Source: Pseudomonadota bacterium (GTDB lineage: Bacteria > SAR324 > NAC60-12). Taken from it: 9,634 nt of DNA. Positions 6,186-9,634 of this stretch are shown here, piece after piece. The translations under genes were made by a program, and so were the position numbers. The first letter of the stretch is position 1. Each line of letters opens with the position of its first letter. The notes beneath the pieces are model-generated. The model did no database searches. It was not told the origin of the DNA and saw only the letters and a list, made by a program, of their open reading frames with translations. Where the stretch lies: the NCBI GenBank assembly GCA_014381795.1, contig JACNKY010000149.1, positions 1 through 9,634 on the forward strand. Direction: 5' to 3'.

Positions 6186-7946
6186 TTAGCCGTTTGAATT
6201 CAGTAACTGTAAAACGGACTGAGGAACCTGATTGGCCTGCGCCAACATTGCTGTTCCGGCAGAAAGCAGGATTTGATTCTTGACCAGCGAACTCATCTCT
6301 TGAGCCATATCTGTATCTGCTAGCAGAGATTCTGAAGCAGTCAGGTTTTCCTTTGAAACACGCAAACTGTGTAAATTTGCCTCAAGTGCATTTTTCTGGA
6401 ATGAACCTAAGTTACCACGCATCGTGGAAACATCATCAATTGCCTGATCAATCAGCATCAGGGAATCTTGTGCGGCATCTGAATCCAGCAGATCAATTTC
6501 TGCTAAGCTTTGGAATTTACTATCGTTTTCGACTCTATTTGCAAGTTGTTCTGGATCAATACTGTCCACCGAAAAACGCCGTAATTGGCCTTGATTCGGA
6601 CCAATTTGAAAAACAAGAGAATTTTGTGATACATGTACAAAACCGTCAATATCCTCGCCAACCAAGATCTCATTGTCTTGTTCACGTTTGAGCAAACCGG
6701 TAAAACGGTTATCGGTACGATTAAAAATTTCGTAAATTACATCATCAGTTGTTTCTCCATACTTCAAGGTTATTCCATCGGCTTCTGCACCGGGAGCACC
6801 TGTGAGTAACTGCCCGCGTCCCATAGCAACTCCGCCTGCACTGACCTCCGGGAATCCACCGATAGTGCCTTCCACATCACGACCAGAAAGAGCATAAACC
6901 GCTTCGTGTGCTTTTGTCTCTGCACCAAAATAGTTATCCAAAGTTGAGGAAACAGTAAAGCCCGGATCACTGCCGAATTGACGATGTCTCAAGACGATAA
7001 TTTCGTCCATACCGGTCACAAATTCGGTGATTTCACCAGGTGTTCTCGCTATCTCTTTCAGAGCATCATTCAAGGTATCGAAGTTTTCCAGAAAGGGACC
7101 TAAATTGTCTGAAGGACGATAAATAAAAACATCCAGTTCCATGCCTGCTTCGTCTGTCACTCTTTGCATTTCATGTGCGATCAACTGCTGAATTGCACGT
7201 TCCGTTCTCAGTTTTGCTTCCGGAGTTCCATTGCGTTGGGCAGAAATGACGAGTTTTTCAATTGTCTGCCGTAAATCGTTATTGTTTTTCAGATCGATTG
7301 AAACTGTACGTCCACCTTCATTGATCACAAATGAAATCGAGTTGTTTGGATCAGTTGATGAAACATCCTGCAGACTTAATCTGCGTGTTCCAATAGCCAT
7401 TGAGCGTGTCGCGACCTGAGTGATATTTACTTTGAATCCGTCTGCCGAAGTAGATTTTGAGCCTTCTGAAGCAGAAACAAATTCTAAGCCATCTCCAACT
7501 GCAACTCCTGTTGCGGAATTACTACCGTCAAGCAATGTTCTTGTACCAAACTGAGTGTTACGTGAAATATTTTTCAAAGTTGAGAGGATGTTTTCCACTT
7601 CATTCTGATCAGCCTGCAGAATTTTTTCGTCATTTGTACCTTCGTTTGCAGCATGTACCGCCAATTGGCGTAAATTAATTAACATATTGCTCACTTCATT
7701 TAAGGCACCTTCTGTGGTTTGAATCATTGAAATAGAAGATTCTGAGTTAACGATTGCTTGTCCAAGCCCTGATATCTGAGATTTCATCTGTTCAGAAATC
7801 ACGAGAGACGCAGGTCCATCAGCAGCATGATTGAGTTTCCGCCCGGAAGACAAACGTTCCAGGTTTTGACCCAATTCCCGCTCAGTCTGCTGCAGGTGTC
7901 TCAGCGCGTTCAGTGCTGCTATATTTGAGTTGACTCGCAATGCCAT
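6186..7946 (-). CDS. fliC: Flagellin (filament subunit)
   Basis: This is the structural subunit polymerised into the flagellar filament after export through the flagellar type III system. The conserved N-terminal D0/D1 region is residues 1-140 (MALRVNSNIAALNALRHLQQ, LSSGRKLNHAADGPASL at about 32-48, QTTEGAL at 76-82). The C-terminal region is about 475-586 (SMLIDQAIDDVSTMRGNLG, ending ANQVPQSVLQLLNSNG). Between them is a large surface insertion that includes a flagellin_IN-type module (HRQFGSDPGFTVSS at 321-334, then GTIGG...MGRGQLLTG near 360-383). At 586 aa it is long for a flagellin. DGPASL stands where DDAAGL is usual, and the 88-100 helix (LINLRQLAVHAAN) differs from the classic QRVRELAVQ region. 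No cysteine was seen. The ATG at 7946-7944 has GGAAG 9 nt upstream. It is driven by the FliA promoter at 7992-8018. Confidence 0.95.
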   Translation of the reverse strand: MALRVNSNIAALNALRHLQQTERELGQNLERLSSGRKLNHAADGPASLVISEQMKSQISGLGQAIVNSESSISMIQTTEGALNEVSNMLINLRQLAVHAANEGTNDEKILQADQNEVENILSTLKNISRNTQFGTRTLLDGSNSATGVAVGDGLEFVSASEGSKSTSADGFKVNITQVATRSMAIGTRRLSLQDVSSTDPNNSISFVINEGGRTVSIDLKNNNDLRQTIEKLVISAQRNGTPEAKLRTERAIQQLIAHEMQRVTDEAGMELDVFIYRPSDNLGPFLENFDTLNDALKEIARTPGEITEFVTGMDEIIVLRHRQFGSDPGFTVSSTLDNYFGAETKAHEAVYALSGRDVEGTIGGFPEVSAGGVAMGRGQLLTGAPGAEADGITLKYGETTDDVIYEIFNRTDNRFTGLLKREQDNEILVGEDIDGFVHVSQNSLVFQIGPNQGQLRRFSVDSIDPEQLANRVENDSKFQSLAEIDLLDSDAAQDSLMLIDQAIDDVSTMRGNLGSFQKNALEANLHSLRVSKENLTASESLLADTDMAQEMSSLVKNQILLSAGTAMLAQANQVPQSVLQLLNSNG

Positions 7947-7991
7947 GTAATTTTACTTCCAGTGTGCTGACAAAAAGGTTCGCTTGAACTC

Positions 7992-8018
7992 TTATCGGCA
8001 CGCAGTTATTTTTCTTTA
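7992..8018 (-). promoter_or_regulatory. FliA (sigma-28) promoter of flagellin
   Basis: On the minus strand TAAA (plus 8015-8018) is followed, after exactly 15 nt, by GCCGATAA (plus 7992-7999). This is an exact match to the known sigma-28 consensus TAAA-N15-GCCGATAA. The expected start of transcription is near 7985, giving a 5' untranslated leader of about 40 nt before the flagellin ATG. It places flagellin in the late (FliA-dependent) flagellar class. Confidence 0.93.
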
Positions 8019-8102
8019 GCTGTTAATAGATCTGCAGCAAAAAATATTCAATAGATTTTACGCAGTTCTTCCTTTCATCGACAGCTCAGACTTTTTCTTT
8101 AG

Positions 8103-8198
8103 TAATTATTTGCTGATTCTGGAATAAGCTGGAATCCACTAGCTCATTCGTAATTAGTTGCTGTTTCAGGAAAAAGCTGGAATCCACACTGTCATTGC
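8103..8198. repeat. Two 48-bp tandem repeats upstream of flagellin
   Basis: Units 8103-8150 and 8151-8198 align without gaps at about 38 of 48 positions. Both begin TAATTA and share AAGCTGGAATCCAC in the middle. They lie 85-180 bp upstream of the FliA promoter. They could bind a regulator or be a neutral duplication. The rest of the 395-bp gap between flagellin and the toxin remnant (8019-8102 and 8199-8341) shows nothing I can name. Confidence 0.7.
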
Positions 8199-8341
8199 TT
8201 ACAATGCGAGAAATCTTGAATCTTAATGGTATTGGAGAGGTAGTTTAGGTAAGTTTGTTCGCGTGCTTAGCAAAGACACGTTTTGAGGATTTTTTACTAC
8301 GCTGTCAATATCTACTGAAAATAAGCCTAATATTTAAAGTC

Positions 8342-8425
8342 TCAGTTCCTGTTGTGCCAGGTGATGGGATTTCTGCTTTGATGCAGAACAGCAAGTATCA
8401 CAATCATTGAATCTTTTTCAGCCCA
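8342..8425 (-). pseudogene. C-terminal remnant of a RelE/ParE-family toxin
   Basis: Directly behind the antitoxin stop, the minus strand encodes DSMIVILAVLHQSRNP followed by ITWHNRN and a TGA at 8344-8342. This matches the well-known C-terminal strand and tail of ParE/RelE-type toxins (pattern I-x-V-L-A-V-x-H-x-x-R-x-P-x-x-W-x-x-R). A TAA in the same frame at 8428-8426 closes the frame upstream, so no more than about 27 codons remain, where intact toxins have about 90-100. The N-terminal three quarters, including the main helices, are missing. The likely cause is a deletion that joined the end of the antitoxin gene to the end of the toxin gene. The fragment could be translated from the ATG at 8407-8405, but it has no ribosome-binding site and would not be an active toxin. 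Confidence 0.72.
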
Positions 8426-8633
8426 TTATGCTTAGCTTCACTTCAGACCAGGGTGATCCCTCATTTGGATTTTTATAATATTCTTGCATTCTTTTTTCCA
8501 ACTCTTCCTTATGCCATTCTGGAATCTCAACTGATTCAGGAAGTTCTGAAATTGAATCCCAGATGTTTTCAACCAATTGAATGCGCTGTTGAATTGGCAT
8601 TTCCGCAATCTCTGTTGCCGACAATGAACCCAT
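8418..8633 (-). CDS. Addiction-module antitoxin, Unstab_antitox type (orphan)
   Basis: The 71-aa protein has the layout of the small addiction-module component family (TIGR02574/PF09720): a MPIQQRIQLVENIWDSI helix at 12-28, a spacer, then PEWHKEELEKRMQEYYKNP at 38-56 and the conserved end SPWSEVK at 60-66. Members normally neutralise a RelE/ParE-type toxin encoded just downstream in the same operon. Here only the last ~21 codons of such a toxin follow, so the antitoxin appears orphaned. The ATG at 8633-8631 has GGAG 7 nt upstream, a good fit. It lies 159 nt downstream of the lipoprotein stop and probably has its own promoter. It could still be expressed and neutralise related toxins encoded elsewhere. 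Confidence 0.85.
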   Translation of the reverse strand: MGSLSATEIAEMPIQQRIQLVENIWDSISELPESVEIPEWHKEELEKRMQEYYKNPNEGSPWSEVKLSIMG

Positions 8634-8792
8634 TGTTTTGCTCCATTTAATGTTTGGATATGCTTAAATTTGAAGTCCAGAATAATCCTTTTCATTACAA
8701 CAAACAAGCTCAGTTGGTTCCAGCTTTTAACGCGGTGACTGGAAGATGTTTAGCATTTTCACAGATCCGGAAGATTCGGATTCTAGTCAAGT

Positions 8793-9251
8793 TCATTCCG
8801 GCGGAACAAAAGCATATTCATTCCCTGACAGAAAGAGGGTGAAGTTACGGGTTACGCCTTTGGAACCGTTTCCGGAAGGGCGAATAAGGGGGGCGTAGCG
8901 TCCGGGATTTCCAGCAGCGGCGTTCAGAGTGATAGTCAGAAAGTGGGTGAAGTTATCGGAGTTCCAGTAGACTTTCCCGCTGCCGGGATTTACGGTGTTT
9001 GGTGTACCGTCCCTCGGTGCGTCTGCACTTCCGCCAAGTTCACTAAGGTTGACTTCAGTAACATTGGCCGTAGCATAAACCCTGATCCGGACGTCTCCCT
9101 CTGCTCCGGAATTTCCTTCGAGACACAAACTCCCGGCAACCTGCGCGGCTTTGCGGCACCACTTGCGTCCTCTTTCCTGCTCGTCAGCACATGCGGATAA
9201 GGTCAACACTGCCAGTAACACAAAGTAGAAAGCTGTTCTGGTTCCGTACAT
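8793..9251 (-). CDS. Small predicted lipoprotein of unknown function
   Basis: The 152-aa product starts with a short basic stretch and a hydrophobic segment (AFYFVLLAVLTLSAC, 7-21) ending in the lipobox L-S-A-C, with Cys21 as the predicted lipidated residue. Alanine follows at +2, so by the usual +2 rule it would go to the outer membrane. The mature part contains two further cysteines (about residues 32 and 43), a polar G/N/S-rich middle and alternating beta-type stretches (VRIRVYATANVTEVNL, FLTITLNAAAG, NFTLFLSGNEYAFV). I do not recognise the family. The ATG at 9251-9249 has GGAG 8 nt upstream. The gene looks more G/C-rich than its neighbours by eye. It lies just below a strong terminator, so expression may depend on read-through from the gene upstream. 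Confidence 0.75.
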   Translation of the reverse strand: MYGTRTAFYFVLLAVLTLSACADEQERGRKWCRKAAQVAGSLCLEGNSGAEGDVRIRVYATANVTEVNLSELGGSADAPRDGTPNTVNPGSGKVYWNSDNFTHFLTITLNAAAGNPGRYAPLIRPSGNGSKGVTRNFTLFLSGNEYAFVPPE

Positions 9252-9263
9252 AAAAAAGCTCCA

Positions 9264-9309
9264 AAAACAAAAAAGCCCCCCGCCAACAGAACGCTGACGG
9301 GAGGGCTTT
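9264..9309 (-). terminator. Strong intrinsic terminator behind the partial right-edge gene
   Basis: On the minus strand AAAGCCCTCCCG (plus 9298-9309) pairs with CGGGGGGCTTT (plus 9272-9282) with one bulged base, followed by TTTTTTG and TTTTT. It starts 28 nt past the stop codon of the gene at 9338-9634. Its T-tract runs straight into the GGAG of the lipoprotein gene. Confidence 0.88.
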
Positions 9310-9337
9310 CACTAAAAGGAAGGGTTAGGTTTCTTGA

Positions 9338-9634
9338 TCACTCGTCGTAGAAAATACTCACCGACGCGTTATCAGTTGAACTCATATATCCAACTGCATA
9401 TTTGGAAGGTTGTACCGCAAGGCTTACTTTATCTAATGCAACTCCTGTGGCATCTGAACCTATAGCTGTAAATGTTCCAACTGCAGTTTCATTATTACGC
9501 CAGAGTTCAATGTTACCGTTATCATTTACGAGAACAACAGTGCTGTTATCATCGGTATCGAATCCGATATCAATGGGACCTCCATTATTTCCTGCACTAA
9601 GGCTAACCGTTCCAAGTGTAGATAAGTTACCCTG
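9338..9634 (-). CDS. Beta-rich secreted-type protein, C-terminal part (truncated by window edge)
   Basis: An open frame enters from the right edge and ends at TGA (9340-9338); 98 residues are visible. The sequence is rich in G, N, S, T and D with short beta-type strands (GPIDIGFDTDDNSTVVLVND, GNIELWRNN, VGTFTAIGSD, VSLAVQPSKYAVGYMSS, ending VSIFYDE). Spacing and composition are like a repeat-built beta-propeller or other exported beta protein. I do not recognise the family and the N-terminus is outside the window. There is no membrane anchor at the visible end. The codon pattern and the terminator right after the stop make this a real gene. It lies upstream of the lipoprotein gene in the same direction. 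Confidence 0.72.
   Translation of the reverse strand, partial: QGNLSTLGTVSLSAGNNGGPIDIGFDTDDNSTVVLVNDNGNIELWRNNETAVGTFTAIGSDATGVALDKVSLAVQPSKYAVGYMSSTDNASVSIFYDE

Noticed and set aside
8103..8198. Sigma-54 promoters within the TGGATTCCAGC repeats
   Set aside because: GG and GC are not at the required -24/-12 spacing and TTGC is missing.
8679..8707. Sigma-70 promoter for the antitoxin (TTGTTT, 17 nt, TATTCT on the minus strand)
   Set aside because: Spacing is right but both boxes match poorly; not strong enough to list.
8943..9200. Plus-strand 85-aa frame opposite the lipoprotein gene
   Set aside because: The minus-strand frame has a lipobox, a ribosome-binding site and a sensible layout; this one has none.

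Overview
The window comes from a motile, diderm (Gram-negative-type) bacterium. The evidence is a filament gene set read from the minus strand (flagellin, then the filament cap fliD, then the chaperone fliS), a textbook FliA/sigma-28 promoter in front of flagellin, and a lipobox-type lipoprotein. Base composition looks below 50% GC by eye (not computed). The sequence does not fix the phylum. The flagellin and FliD look like those of deep-branching proteobacterial or delta-like lineages (SAR324-type marine bacteria would be one candidate), but this is only an impression. Every gene I can support lies on the minus strand, so transcription runs from right to left.

Right edge (9634 to about 8340): the C-terminal end of a secreted-looking beta-rich protein, a strong intrinsic terminator, a small lipoprotein gene whose ribosome-binding site abuts that terminator, an orphan antitoxin of the addiction-module (Unstab_antitox) family, and immediately behind it the last ~21 codons of its RelE/ParE-type toxin. 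The toxin has lost its N-terminal three quarters.

Centre (8340 to 2302): a flagellin control region with two 48-bp tandem repeats and the FliA promoter; a 586-aa flagellin with a large central insertion; a strong terminator; a leader with three successive hairpins; fliD, starting at TTG and at 1073 aa far longer than usual because of three tandem beta-rich repeats; and fliS 24 nt behind it. FliC builds the filament, FliS keeps flagellin unfolded and export-ready, and FliD caps the filament tip. The three genes form one functional block.

Left part (2301 to 598): about 1.7 kb with no credible gene on either strand. It is rich in structure. Two diverged ~150-bp copies of one element (around 826-982 and 2121-2268) share a 19-nt identical core and a terminal AAGCC...GGCTT hairpin. 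Between them lie a four-copy ~76-bp tandem repeat (1181-1490) and a series of inverted repeats, some mutually exclusive. This is the least explained part of the window and the best candidate for undescribed RNA or a small non-autonomous repeat. Beyond it, at 597-94, is a GNAT acetyltransferase gene. I see nothing gene-like in bases 1-93.
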